A model generated the notes under the pieces. It had not been told where the DNA came from. It searched no databases and saw nothing but the letters and a program-made list of their open reading frames with translations. A stretch of DNA of 64,000 nucleotides from Pomphorhynchus laevis (lineage: Eukaryota > Acanthocephala > Palaeacanthocephala > Echinorhynchida > Pomphorhynchidae): positions 47,785 through 111,784 of the forward strand of contig WNNJ02000403.1 in assembly GCA_012934845.2 (NCBI GenBank). The letters are read 5' to 3'. Below, piece after piece: positions 12,327 through 24,846 of this stretch. A program made the translations under genes and the position numbers. The stretch's first letter is position 1; the number at the start of each line of letters is the position of its first letter.

Positions 12327-12976
12327 GTAAGCATAATCACTTACAAACTAACAGTTAAAGAATATATAGATAATACTAAGATATATTTACTGTACAAACT
12401 TTACAGCATATTTAATAATTTTAATATATTAAACAATTATAATAACATATTAAACAATTTTAATGACTTTATAATATTAAACAATTTTTTAATAAAAAGA
12501 AATCAATTTTTTTATTTATTTTTTTTTATTATTTTTATTTTGTCGTGTATTCTTATTTTTTGAAACAAATATTGTTTCTCGCAATAGTTTGAAACAATAT
12601 CCATTTTTAGATCTGATTTTAATATCTGATTTTAATATTTGATATAAATTTATAATATAATATTTCATTTTAATTTTTTCCTAAAAAAATTATATTTATA
12701 TAATTTTATAATATTTTATATATATTTTATAATTATATTATATTTAGAAAATTATTTTTTCTAAAATTTACATTTAATATAAAATTTCAATTAATAATAT
12801 AATATTTAATTTGGATTTTTCTGAATAGTTTCTTGAATTAATATTTTATATAATATTGTAATTAATATAATATTTCATTTTAACTTTTCCTTATAATTCC
12901 TTAAATTTATATTTTATGTAATATGTTAATTAATATTATAATATTTCATTTTGATTTTTCTTATGTGAAAATTTAG

Positions 12977-13655
12977 AGTCACTCGTAGATTGTAGTATAT
13001 TTACTCATCTGCTGTCTCAAGTCAAACTCGGGATGGATCTCACTCGAGTAACACTGCCGACATTTATACTAGAACGACGATCGTTCTTGGAAATGGTTGC
13101 TGACTTTCTAGCCCATCCTGATTTATTTATTAGGTATTTCACTACATTCTGCTCAAAGCTATAAATATGTTCTTTTACATCCTAGTTGTTAAAAGATCTT
13201 CAAATTAAAAATGTTTAGTGAAAATATAAGTACTGACAATATGTATATATAGTCCTTAAGCCATTTTATATAACGTGCCACAATATCTAATGTTTAATAC
13301 ATTAGAGAAGTGAACTTTGTGGTATTTTATAATATTTATGCTAATTTTTGCTACAGCATACCTGATGGTGAGAATCCTGAGACCAGATTTCTCAACGTTG
13401 TACGGTGGTATCTTTCAGCGTTTCACGCTGGTCGTAAAAGTGTAGTACCTAAAAAGCCGTATAATCCTATTCTTGGGGAAATATTTCAATGCTTTTATAA
13501 ACTGCCTTCTGTTAAGGTAAGCAAAATAAAATATTACATTTTCTATCAATTTTTACTTATGAACAAGAAATCTAGTGTGGATGATGGACCTGTTCCATGG
13601 GCTGAATCTGCAGATGTATCTTTTATTGCTGAGCAAGTTTCACATCACCCTCCAG
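12977..13655 (+). CDS. OSBPL9: ORP9-like gene, N-terminal half of the ORD lipid-transfer domain
   Basis: Exons 12977-13133, 13357-13516 and 13568-13655 encode the lid and start of the barrel of the OSBP-related domain, which extracts sterol or PI4P from membranes. [20 protein letters not shown] and [20 protein letters not shown] match human ORP9 closely. [20 protein letters not shown] and PILGEIFQC follow, and the third exon ends in the family fingerprint EQVSHHPP, whose two histidines contact the PI4P phosphate. Phases are 1-2, 2-0 and 0-1 and agree with both neighbours. The intron 13517-13567 is 51 bp. This is the most conserved part of the gene and fixes the family assignment. Confidence 0.93.
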
Positions 13656-14154
13656 GTATTGATTTAAAGTTCTTTTTCGTGAGTATCAAGATGATAATGT
13701 ATCTGATGTATATTTTTTAATTACTTTGTGTCTAATTATTTATTACTTTTTTATGTAATTACTTTTTGGTTATTATATACATGGTTATTTTATAATTTTT
13801 TCGGCATAACTAAGTAGTTAATGATTAGAGGAGAGCGTAAATAGAATGTTTTTAAATCTGTAAATTTGTTAAATTTGTCTTAACAAATTTAATAGAAAAA
13901 TTAAATTAAGTTTATAACTTTAAAGATAACGCTTTTTAAAAAATAACATTTTTTAAATGCTTTGTGAATATAAGATTTTTAAATAAAATTATTTATATAT
14001 TGCGCTTTTTAAATATACAGTTTTTAAATATTACGTTTTTAAAATAACTGCTTTTAAATAAAACTTTTTTTATGAAATAATGCCTTTAAAATATAACAAA
14101 TTTCAAATCTGAGTATTTTAAATATAACAGTTTTCAAATAGAACGTATTTTAAA

Positions 14155-14548
14155 ATTAACGCTTTTCAAATATAACGCTTTTCAAATATAACGCTTTTCA
14201 AATATAAAGATTTTAAAATATAAAGCTTTTCAAATATAACGCTTTTCAAATATAACGCTTTTCAAATATAACGCTTTTCAAATATAACGCTTTTCAAATA
14301 TAACGCTTTTCAAATATAACGCTTTTCAAATATAACGCTTTTCAAATATAAAGATTTTCAAATATAACGCTTTTCAAATATAACGCTTTTCAAATATAAC
14401 GCTTTTCAAATATAAAGATTTTAAAATATAACGCTTTTCAAATATAACGCTTTTCAAATATAACGCTTTTCAAATATAACGCTTTTCAAATATAACGCTT
14501 TTCAAATATAACGCTTTTCAAATATAACGCTTTTCAAATATAAAGATG
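14155..14548. repeat. 16-bp minisatellite AACGCTTTTCAAATAT
   Basis: About two dozen nearly exact copies of the 16-bp unit AACGCTTTTCAAATAT, with occasional AAAGATTTTCAAATAT variants. Degenerate copies (AACGTTTTTAAATAT, AACGCTTTTTAAAT) extend from about 13960 to 14820. It lies in the ORP9 intron between the EQVSHHPP exon and the next ORD exon. Confidence 0.93.
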
Positions 14549-15115
14549 ATAAATATAACGTTTTTAAAAATGGTTTTGAAATCTAACAGTTTTTAACGGC
14601 TTTTTAATAAAACGCTTTTTAAATAACAGTTTTTAAATATTACGCCTTTTATATATAAAATTCTAACGCTTTTTAAATAACGCATTTTGAATTTAATCTT
14701 TTTAATTAAAATCTTTATCGATATAACGTTTTTAGATATAAAGATTTTTAAATAACTCTTGAAATATTACGCTTGAACAGTTTAACGCTTTTTACATATT
14801 ACTTTTTTAATATAACCCCTTTTAAAGTATGATTCTTTTCAATTATTACTTTTTTAAGTTGACGTCTTTTAAAGATGTCTTTTACGTCTATTACTCTTTT
14901 AAAGTACGACCCTTTTTAAGTACTCGTTTCAAGAATAACTATTTCAAGTGTAATAGTTATTATTTTGTAATAGTTATTACTTTTAGTAACTATTTCAAGT
15001 GTAAAGTATATCTCTCTTTAACTATAATTTTATTAAAGTATAATCTTCGTAAATTCTAAACCTTTGCAATTAGTATAACCCTTTACAATTTTAACCTTTC
15101 TAATTATAACGTCTA

Positions 15116-15137
15116 TACGTAGACTCAGTTAGCTGAT
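15116..15137 (+). repeat. Isolated Naiad 3'-terminal motif TACGTAGACTCAGTTAGCTGAT
   Basis: The 22-bp motif (TACGTAGACT plus CAGTTAGCTGAT) that marks the 3' end of each Naiad copy here. Copies attached to elements: 18202-18223 on +, and 30617-30638, 33558-33579, 53866-53887, 57401-57422 on -. Apparently lone copies: this one, 38333-38354 (+), a variant at 32617-32638 (+) and a weaker one at 40033-40052 (-). The lone ones are probably extremely short 3' ends of insertions. Confidence 0.65.
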
Positions 15138-15308
15138 TTGATTGAATTTATAAAATTATATATATTTTTAATTTTATAAACAATTTGTGTTATTTAATCA
15201 TTTTATTTAAACATTGACTCCGGATTTGCACTCACTTCGCCTCATTTTTTGTTTCTATGCTGCCTTGTCTTATTTCAAATGTTTGACGTCACTTTTTTTG
15301 TTATTAAG

Positions 15309-15483
15309 TTTCTGCGTATTACGCGGAGTGTGTAGAAAAGAATATAGAAATAGAGGGCTGGATATGGACTAAATCCAGGTTCTTAGGACTTTCTGTAGGA
15401 GTGAATATGGTTGGAACGACTACTTTAAAGCTTCTAAATTATAACGAAGAATATACGATGACTTTTCCAAGCGCTTATGGAAG
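15309..15483 (+). CDS. OSBPL9: ORP9-like gene, central ORD exon
   Basis: Exon with acceptor ATTAAG at 15308 and donor GTAAGC at 15484, phase 1 in and 2 out. It encodes SAYYAECVEKNIEIEGWIWT, then KSRFLGLSVGVNMVGTTTLK, then YTMTFPSAYGR. Human ORP9 at the same place has ISAFYAECFNKK, WTKSKFLGMSIGV and LTFPNGYGR. It continues directly from the EQVSHHPP exon and forms barrel strands of the lipid-transfer domain. Confidence 0.92.
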
Positions 15484-15663
15484 GTAAGCATATCTTCAAA
15501 TTTAAACTATCATCTTGTGTCATCTTGATTGTCTAATATTACGCATGTTTTTCACTTAGGATATGTATTATAATACATGTATAATACATATTATGTATTA
15601 TGTATTATTATCTTATCTTATCTTTCTTATAATGTATTTCAATCAATTTTTGAACGGATAATT

Positions 15664-16090
15664 GTCGTCGATGCTTGTCATCGATGCTTGTCGTCGATGG
15701 TTGTCGTCGATGGTTGTCGTCGATGGTTGTCGTCGATGGTTGTCGTCGATGGTTGTCGTCGATGGTTGTCGTCGATTGTTGTCGTTGATATGTGTTGTCG
15801 TCGATGGTTGTCGTCGATGGTTGTCGTCGATGGTTGTCGTCGATGGTTGTCGTCGATGGTTGTCGTCGATGGTTGTCGTCGATGGTTGTCGTCGATGGTT
15901 GTCGTCGATGGTTGTCGTCGATGGTTGTCGTCGATGGTTGTCGTCGATGGTTGTCGTCGATGGTTGTCGTCGATGGTTGTCGTTGATGGTTGTCGTCGAT
16001 GGTTGTCGTCGATTGTTGTCGTTGATTGTTGTCGTCGATGGTTGTCGTCGATTGTTGTCGTTGATTGTTGTCGTTGATTGTTGTCGTCCA
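15664..16090. repeat. 13-bp minisatellite GGTTGTCGTCGAT
   Basis: About 33 copies of GGTTGTCGTCGAT, very GC-rich compared with the surroundings. Because 13 is not a multiple of three and the unit has no stop in any reading, frames on both strands stay open for over 150 codons; these are not genes. It lies in an ORP9 intron, about 180 bp after the exon ending at 15483. Confidence 0.95.
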
Positions 16091-16590
16091 TGGTTGATTA
16101 TATATGTGGATTATATATATGGCCTCATTCAAATTTTGCTATGCAATTTGTATGTATATTAGATCTCTAACTTTTTCATTAGCACATTACCTCGTAGCAC
16201 ATTTCAAAAATATGCTACGAGATATTAAAAGACCTTAATTATCGCTTACGCTGATAGCTTTTAAAAGCTTTTAAAGTTTATTTTTTTATAAACAAAAACA
16301 AAAATCATCTTCGATTTATTTTAGAAGAAAATAAATCAATGTACAATTTGAAGAAATTAAATTAATGATAAAAATTTAGTAAACTTATGCCAGTATAACT
16401 CGTATGCTACAAGGTATCTTCTTTAAAGTATTCGTTCTTTATGTAAATTAAAACACGTTATTCTTGTGGTAATTTAAAATAATTTAAATTATTTGAAATA
16501 ATTAATTGAAATATTTATTTCAACATTAATTTTGATATAATTTTTAATTGGCGATTAAAAATTAGTCTTTGAAAATTAGTCTTTAAAAAT

Positions 16591-18234
16591 CATTGTCTTA
16601 TGCAAAAAGCTTTATTATGATATACTAGTGAAAGAGGTTAATTCTAATGATTTAAATGTAAATCCAACATATGAACGTAGTGAGTTGAGTTTAAAAACAA
16701 TTATTACAAGTCACTGTTCTATAATGGATAAAAAGGGTATAAAGGTTGAATTAGATAATAAAACTATACCTATATTATATTGGAATCCAAAATTACATAA
16801 AAATCCAATAAAACCTAGGTTCATATGTAGTGCGTTTAAATGTACATTAAAACCACTTTCTGTCTATATGAATAAAATACTTAAAGTAATTAAAGCACAC
16901 TTTAAAAAATATTGCAAGGTAATCGAAATTTATACTGGTATAAAACACTATTTCAGTATTAATTCTACAAAAGAATTTTTAGAACAGACAAAATGAATAA
17001 AATTTCAAAATATATACATACGATTTTAGTACGCTTTATACAAATCTAGATTTAGTAGATATTAAAGAAGCGTTAGTAAAATTAATTAACCTTATATTCG
17101 GAAAAATATATACGTATATATGTTATAATAATTATAACGCCTATCTAACAAAAATTAAACCATCAAATAAATATAAATATATGGATAAAATTGAATTAAT
17201 AGAATCCTTAAATATTTTGATAAATCAAAATTATTTAAAAGTAGGGACATTTATATTTAGATAAGTAAAAAGTGTTTCAATGGGTGATAATAGTAGCCCA
17301 ATTATAGCTGACTTGTTTTTAAGCTTTGTAGAATATGAATTTGTTAATAACTGTGTAAAAACTAAATCTACACAATATAAATATATAAAATATATGTTTC
17401 GATACATTGATGATATATGTGTATTTAATTCTTATAATTTTTATTCAATTAGTAAGCAAATTTATCAAAGTAGCTTCATTCTTAATAAAATTAATATTAA
17501 TGATAAATAAGGTATATATCTAGATATGAACATTAAATTAACATTAACTAAAACTACTATTAATTTATATCGTAAAGATGACATATTTAAATTTACAAGA
17601 AACATATTTTTGCATGAGCATTCATGCATACCATATAATATAAAATATAATACATTAAATAATGAAATTTTAAGAATTGCAACAATATGTAATGATATTG
17701 TCTTTTTTAAAATCATTCAAATAATTTAATAGATGCATATTTTAAACTAGGTTACTACAAAAATAACATCAAGCAGAAAATAGTAAAATAAATAAATCAA
17801 CACAATAATATAAAGAATAAATTTAAACTCTTAAGTGGCAAATTTTTATGGATGGATAATAAATAATATACTTTGTATTAGAATAAGATACTAGATAGTT
17901 ATTTCAGAGGAAATACATCATTAGCATGTATTTGGCCCCGCTGCTATGTTGGGTAGAGGAGTTAGGGGCCGAAACCTGATAGCATAGCAGTTCCTCCTGA
18001 TGACCTCTAATTCTTATTCTGATACAACGTCTGTTATTTATTAGTCAATTCATAAAAATGACGTTTATTTTAAATTTCAATTTTTTATTTTTACTTGATT
18101 TAAATTATAGAAAATCTAAAAACAATTATTAATTTTATTATTTAATTATTAAATTTTGATTTAGCATTATTATGTTTTGTTTATTTTATAATTATATTAA
18201 ATACGTAGACTCAGTTAGCTGATTTAATTTAATT
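16591..18234 (+). mobile_element. Naiad Penelope-like retroelement, 5'-truncated copy
   Basis: About 1.64 kb matching the 3' half of the full element at 53.86-57.39 kb but on the + strand. The pieces at 16628-16996, 17280-17510 and 17526-17729 give reverse-transcriptase blocks NPKLHKNPIKPRF, MGDNSSPIIADLF (motif B, where intact copies have MGGNSSP), and FRYIDDICVF (catalytic YIDD). The EN and CxC region are missing, as expected from incomplete reverse transcription. The coding part has several in-frame stops and is dead. The 3' UTR holds the structured block (17873-18027) and ends at the TACGTAGACTCAGTTAGCTG motif. It sits in an ORP9 intron in the same sense as the gene. Confidence 0.9.
17873..18027 (+). 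ncRNA. Naiad 3' UTR structured block, candidate ribozyme-like RNA
   Basis: Begins just after the RT stop codon. Visible pairings: a 16-bp closing stem, 17873-17888 with 18012-18027 (one G-U); hairpin AAATACAT/ATGTATTT (17911-17918/17926-17933, loop CATTAGC); GGCCCC/GGGGCC (17934-17939/17965-17970) interleaved with CTGCTATG/CATAGCAG (17941-17948/17983-17990), a pseudoknot; and AGAGG/CCTCT (17906-17910/18004-18008). GAAA follows GGGGCC at 17971, and CTGATGA lies at 17997-18003. Other copies, all on -: 33748-33902, 41734-41891, 54057-54212, 57592-57746. Function is inferred only from structure and conservation. Confidence 0.6.
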
Positions 18235-18336
18235 GGCGATGTTTTAAATTGCAAAACTGATGGGAACCTTTATTTTTATTCTCTTTGAAAATAATTGTTG
18301 CTCGTTTATTATTAAATAAAGTTACTTTAAATAAAG

Positions 18337-18843
18337 TTGTTAAATAAACTTAAATACATTTCATTTGAGTCTGGTGGATTATTATGCATATTGCTGGAAT
18401 TACTTAAGAAAAATATAGTTTTATTTTGTTACGTAAATGTACCAAATTCCAAAGGTACAAACATATCAAATAAAAATGGAAGTTTTAAATCATTGGATAT
18501 TCTCGAGTTTATAGAACAAAAATTGCCTTCATTACCCTCTGGAAATCGAAAATACATTGCAATGGATAATGTTTCGATCCATAAGACATCAGAATTAAGA
18601 GAAGCATTCTCAAGGGAAAACTACATACTTAAGTTTCTACCGCCTTAATTATCTCAATTGATCCCAATTGAAAAGTTCTTTTCGTGTTTGAAATCAAGGG
18701 TTGGACAAAGAGAAGGCTTAGCTAATAGAGAGATACTATCAACACAATTGATGAAGCTCTCAGAAATGGAGATTTTAAATCTCCATTTAAAATGGAGATT
18801 TTTAGATTTTAGAAATGGAGATCCTTTTCAAGTTGCAACTTGA
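18337..18843 (+). pseudogene. Tc1/mariner-type transposase fragment
   Basis: C-terminal part of a DDE_3 transposase. The reading frame gives KYIAMDNVSIHKTSELREAF, with a DN pair where the second catalytic Asp is expected, then ILKFLPP and, after one stop at 18646-18648, IPIEKFFSCLKSRVGQRE, the usual third-acid region (PIEKFFS). The same family occurs at 9.8 kb, but this copy is better preserved. N-terminal DNA-binding helices are absent and no TIRs were found, so the copy is truncated. It starts within about 100 bp of the 3' end of the Naiad copy. Confidence 0.75.
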
Positions 18844-19094
18844 AAAGGATCTAAATGATGAAAAGCTTGCTAAGAAAATAAAACTTTTTACCTTGAGTCT
18901 ATAATAATTTCAGCAAATGCATGATAAACTTAAATAACAATTGTTTTGGAAATTTTAAATAATTAAAATCAATTATTGTTCTCTGTTAAGGGTTCATTTT
19001 AGTTTATATTTCAATCTTAAATTTTAGCTTTATATAAATATAAATTGTATGAAATCTTATATAATTATTTATTATTTATCTTTATTTTTATTTA

Positions 19095-19445
19095 TATATC
19101 GTATAAGATACGGATACTCAGTAATCTGATCTAATTATTTAATAGATCGCCACCTTTGTGGCGATTTCTCTTGCTCACATGTGATAAATTTAGAAATTGT
19201 AAATTTTGTGGATATTAGTGTACTCTATTAACATATTATTTGATTGGCAAGAATCTTGGTGGTCGTTCGTCTTAACATTCAAAACTTAAGAAAAAAAATT
19301 TCGAACATTGTTAAAGCGTACATTGGATCGAGGAATATGGGTTGAAGCCTGATAACACAGCAGTTTCTCTTGATGAAATCTAATCTTTATTCAAATACGT
19401 CGTCTGTTATTTCATAATAATTAACGTCAATTCATAAACATTAAC
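19095..19445 (+). mobile_element. Naiad pseudo-LTR remnants
   Basis: A degenerate 3'-terminal motif at about 19110 (GATACTCAGTAATCTGATCT) is followed by a piece of the structured block at 19330-19400 (GGGTTGAAGCCTGATAACAC, GCAGTTTCTCTTGATGA) and the downstream CGTCTGTTATTT...TCAATTCATAAA segment. Order and sense match a 3' UTR on the + strand. It is clearly older than the 16.6-18.2 kb copy. Confidence 0.6.
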
Positions 19446-19563
19446 TAGATATAAACTAATTTTGCATAAGTTTGCTCAAAATTGTTTTAGAAAGATATTT
19501 TTTTATATAAATTTTATTTTAATTGAATTAATTTAATTTTAATTTTACTGTTAAATATATGTT

Positions 19564-19566
<3 letters not shown>

Positions 19567-19650
<84 letters not shown>
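19567..19650. repeat. (TA)n microsatellite
   Basis: About 42 TA dinucleotides just upstream of the ORP9 exon at 19708, inside the intron near its acceptor. A second tract of about 30 units lies at 19960-20022 after the same exon. Confidence 0.97.
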
Positions 19651-19657
<7 letters not shown>

Positions 19658-19707
19658 AAAATATATGTGTGTTTGTAAGTTGTGAAACTATTTATTACAA
19701 ATTTTAG

Positions 19708-19960
19708 ATCAATATTGTCGATTCCTTGGTTTGAACTTGGCGGTAAAGTGTACGTTGAATGCAAGCAGACAGGATATAAATTTGATTGCGAATTCCTTAC
19801 TAAGGTGTGTCAAATTTATTATTTTGTTTGTATATATTTATTTTGGAATATTTGACTTATATAATTGGTTTGCAAAAATAAAATGTCTTTCTGATAATAT
19901 ATTGTATAGCCTTTGAAATGCTTTCATTTTACATTCTTAAGAAAAATATAATTTTATATT

Positions 19961-20026
<66 letters not shown>

Positions 20027-20461
20027 AAAAAATTCTAAACCTTTGCTTGCCGTCTTTTATTAAAAAATGGTGTATAAAATATAATTTTTGTTTGTTTATA
20101 TTTTTATTTACCTGCTCTGTATTGAGGAATCACACAGATTTGTTCAAATACTTCCGTGTTTATAAAATTTTGTTGGCCAATTTTTAAACACACTTCCTTA
20201 TTAATAGAACATCGTAGAACGATTTTACACTTCACAAACAAATCTGAAACAATCAAACTTAATAGTTTAGCTTAATACTTTAGTTTGAAATGATTTTTTT
20301 AAAAAGCTTTACTTAAGTTATAGTAAACAAAGTTTACTTAGCCATTCTACGGAGGTGGAAAGCACAAGCTGTTTGGTGTTATAACTGAACCTGATGGACG
20401 ACAGATATATACAGTTAATGGTCAATGGAATGACAAGATAATAATAAAAAAAGATGAAGAT
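19708..20461 (+). CDS. OSBPL9: ORP9-like gene, ORD exons with PFYGG motif
   Basis: Exons 19708-19804 and 20342-20461. The first encodes SILSIPWFELGGKVYVECKQ and TGYKFDCEFLTK; the second PFYGGGKHKLFGVITEPDGR and VNGQWNDKIIIKKDED. Human ORP9 has SILTVPWVELGG, TGYSANIIFHTK, PFYGGKKHRITAEIFSP and IEGEWNGVMY in the same order. Phases are 2-0 and 0-0. These exons make the far side of the lipid-binding barrel. The first exon is bracketed by (TA)n tracts within 60-160 bp on each side. Confidence 0.92.
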
Positions 20462-20552
20462 GTGAGTTTACGTGATTATTTTTGAAATTATTTTTACAGA
20501 TAATGATTTTTTTATTTTGTTATTATATGTTTATGGATTACTTTATTATCAT

Positions 20553-20833
20553 TATTTTAATACATTGCACTATAACTTATTTAAGCTGACTTTTTTCTTA
20601 AATTTGTTAAATTCAATTTTGTAACTTTAAGTCTAAATATGTTCAGTACTTTTCTAAATGTTTAATATTTTCAATACATTGTTTAAAACTATAATTTTTT
20701 TAATACATTGCACTATAACTTTTTTAAGCTAACTTTTTTCTTAAATTTGTTAAATTCAATTTTATAACTTTAAGTCTAAATATGTTCAGTACTTTTCTAA
20801 ATGTTTAATATTTTCAATACATTGTTTATTATT
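20553..20833. repeat. Tandem duplication, two ~145-bp units
   Basis: Units at about 20553-20697 and 20698-20833, both beginning TTTTAATACATTGCACTATA and both containing AAGTCTAAATATGTTCAGTA. They differ at only a few positions. Intron of the ORP9-like gene. Confidence 0.88.
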
Positions 20834-20884
20834 AATAATAAACTAATAATAATTAATAATATTTAATAATTAATTTTATTATTT

Positions 20885-21050
20885 ATTGGTGGAGAGAGTG
20901 AAGTAAAATATTTATTTAATCGAATTTCCAATAGCCTACTGATATCATCTTCAGGAGTAAATATTACATTTACTCCTGAAGATGATAGCAGTAGGCTTCT
21001 GAAAATTCGGTTAAATAAATATTTTGCTTCACTCTCTCCACTAATAAATA
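20885..21050. repeat. Foldback element, ~78-bp arms
   Basis: Two nearly complementary arms meet at a short centre (ATTAC) near 20966. The left arm reads GGTGGAGAGAGTGAAG... to ...CTTCAGGAGTAAAT; the right arm mirrors it, ending CTTCACTCTCTCCACTAATA. The arm sequence is related to the 284-bp tandem repeats at 2.5-3.2 kb, so this may be a palindromic derivative of that repeat family. Flanks are low-complexity. Confidence 0.85.
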
Positions 21051-21189
21051 GTCCAATATGAGTAAAAAATCAATTTATAATACAAATTAATTTGATTAAT
21101 TAATTAATTACCTTATTAATTACTTAATTCAATCAAACTCTAGCTGGGACTTTCAATTTATAATATAATTAATTTTATATTTTAACATT

Positions 21190-21420
21190 TTTTTGTAACA
21201 TTTGCATGTATTTGACATCTGCAGCGATGTTGGTTATAAGCTCAAAGCTGAAATCTGGTAACATAGCGGTTAATCTTGATTACCTCTAGTATTTATTCCA
21301 ATATATAATATATTTATAGTACAAAATACTATAAATACTATTTTGTACTATATTTATATAGTACAAAATACGTCGTTAGTTTCTGAAAATTCGTAGTCAG
21401 ATACGCTATCATATTAATCG
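21190..21420 (+). mobile_element. Old Naiad pseudo-LTR remnant
   Basis: Recognisable only through order of short blocks: GCATGTATTTGACATCTGCA, then GATGTTGG, then GCTGAAATCTGGTAACATAG, then CTTGATTACCTCTAG, matching the hairpin, helix, GAAA and CTGATGA parts of the 3' UTR block on the + strand. Strongly diverged and broken by a short ACTATATTTATAGTACAAAA duplication. Confidence 0.5.
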
Positions 21421-22126
21421 GTTCATAAAATTCTGGATTTCGAAATTTATTTTTAATATTAAAATGTCTACATTTTTTAATTTACTTATAGACAAAACGT
21501 GCAATTTTAGTAAAGTGATATGTTTTAATATAGGCATGCAATATTTTCTTAAATCCAATGTTATATAGTATTTGGATATAATTAAATGTTTCGCGATTGT
21601 TCTAATTTTGTAATGATTTGTGAATGACCTTGTATTCGTTTTAGAAAATAAAACCCAGATTTGTTTTTAAATTAACTTTAAATCATTACTGATTTTACAA
21701 AATTATAACTAAGAATTAATATTTTAAATTTAAAGTTATAGACGTTTAACTTAAATTAATTAAAAGTTTAACTATAAATTTATTAACTTAAATTTATAAT
21801 ACATAATCATCGCCTCAGATTTTATTGAGGCATAGTGATCTGATTTAATAATACCAAAATAAGATAATGGTATGCATTGAAGTTCATTATTAAAGCATCA
21901 TCAGTTACTTTATCTAAGTAGTGAAGTTTTGACAAATGTATAAAATTATTCAAGAGTTTTAATTCTCGAGGATGGTTCGCCAAAATAAAAACAATTATTT
22001 TGACCCAATGCAATATTATAGGGATAAAATTATTTTTACATTGACGGGGCATATTTTAATAAATATAACAATCTTAGGATATTTCTGTTTTTAATTTATT
22101 CATAGCACAAAATATGTAGTCAAATG

Positions 22127-22556
22127 ATTAAATGATTAAATAGTTAAACGATTTGTATGAAAATTGTAAAATTTATTGTTGTTTATAAGCAATAACATCA
22201 GTTTTATAAGTTTAATCTTTTATAAAATTTGCTAATTATTAGCCCATGTGTCAAAACATTTTCAATCGATTAGTTTTATGACAGTGAATACAATTATTTC
22301 GTGTGAATACAATTTGTAAAGTACAATTAAATGTTAAAAATAATTTTTAATTCTTTAGAATTTTTTTAATTAAAACATTTCATTAAATGTTTTAATGATT
22401 TAATTTTTAGAAGTAAGTCTAAAAATAAATCTAGAAAATATTAAATTATAATTTTTAATTTTAATTATAATGATTAAATAGTTAAATGATTTGTATGAAA
22501 ATTGTAAAATTTAACATCAGTTTTCTTATAAGTTTAATCTTTTATAAAATTTTTAT
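22127..22556. repeat. Pair of ~90-bp direct repeats
   Basis: Copies at about 22127-22230 and 22469-22556 share AATGATTAAATAGTTAAA, GATTTGTATGAAAATTGTAA and ATAAGTTTAATCTTTTATAA. About 240 bp of AT-rich sequence separates them. No gene is seen here. Confidence 0.75.
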
Positions 22557-22723
22557 TTCCTCCGAATAAAATTATCGAAAATCGAGGATGATCGGTAAAC
22601 GATGATTTAAAATTTACGTAGAATTCTAATTTACTTTAGTTTGTAATTTATTTTAATTATTAAATAAATCAAATATTGTGGTTTGAAAATTTGTTTTTTT
22701 TTTATTTTATTATTTTCCTTGAG

Positions 22724-23000
22724 ACCATACCATTTTTTGATGTTGATGAATACAAAACTATAAGCAAAAATGTCAGATCTATCAGATATCAGCAAGATAA
22801 CGAGTCTAGGAGGTTTTTGATTTTTGACAAGAACACAATAACATAATGACTTTTACGAAAATAGATTATGGCGTGATGTTACTTATCACTTAAAACATGG
22901 TCATGTTGATCGTGCAACAGATGCTAAACGTCTGCTTGAGGACAAACAAAGGAAAGAAACTGCTATTCGCGCAGAAACTGGTGAAAAGTGGATTCCTAAG
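22724..23000 (+). CDS. OSBPL9: ORP9-like gene, C-terminal ORD exons
   Basis: Exons 22724-22812 and 22865-23000 with a 52-bp intron. They encode FFDVDEYKTISKNVRSIRYQ with QDNESR, then RLWRDVTYHLKHGHVDRATD, AKRLLEDKQRKETAIRAETG and EKWIPK. Human ORP9 reads [20 protein letters not shown] and [20 protein letters not shown] at this position, the family's C-terminal helix. Phases are 0-2 and 2-0. The last short coding exon is uncertain. Reading on past the donor at 23001 gives a stop after [11 protein letters not shown] possible terminal exon at about 25493 (LFETHGWRAIAF, then stop) resembles the human ending but is out of phase with this donor. Confidence 0.88.
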
Positions 23001-23126
23001 GTAAATATGGCTTTGTTGCAGAAACATGCGTGAGAAATCATTATCATTCGATGGCACAATAATCACTTTTATGATATTCTATATAATAATATATCATTAT
23101 CCTCTTCGTCACTCCCAGACTAGGTG

Positions 23127-24846
<1,720 letters not shown>

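Noticed and set aside
12300-12563. 87-codon frame MMISKKTK...
   Set aside because: The real exon (12294-12326) uses another frame, and the rest is Ile/Asn/Phe-rich AT-driven sequence.
14155-14548. CRISPR array
   Set aside because: Units are contiguous 16-bp repeats without unique spacers, in animal intron DNA.
15577-16162. Long overlapping frames on both strands with 13-residue repeats
   Set aside because: They arise from the 13-bp minisatellite, which is open in several frames; no non-repeat coding sequence adjoins them.
17873-18027. Calling the Naiad block a canonical hammerhead ribozyme
   Set aside because: CTGATGA and GAAA are in permuted order, a base is bulged next to CTGATGA, and the helix I junction base pair is a mismatch in the best fold. 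It is reported only as a candidate structured RNA.
19528-19764. Frame with a long Tyr-Ile run, and similar ones at 23026 and 63728
   Set aside because: Products of (TA)n tracts only.
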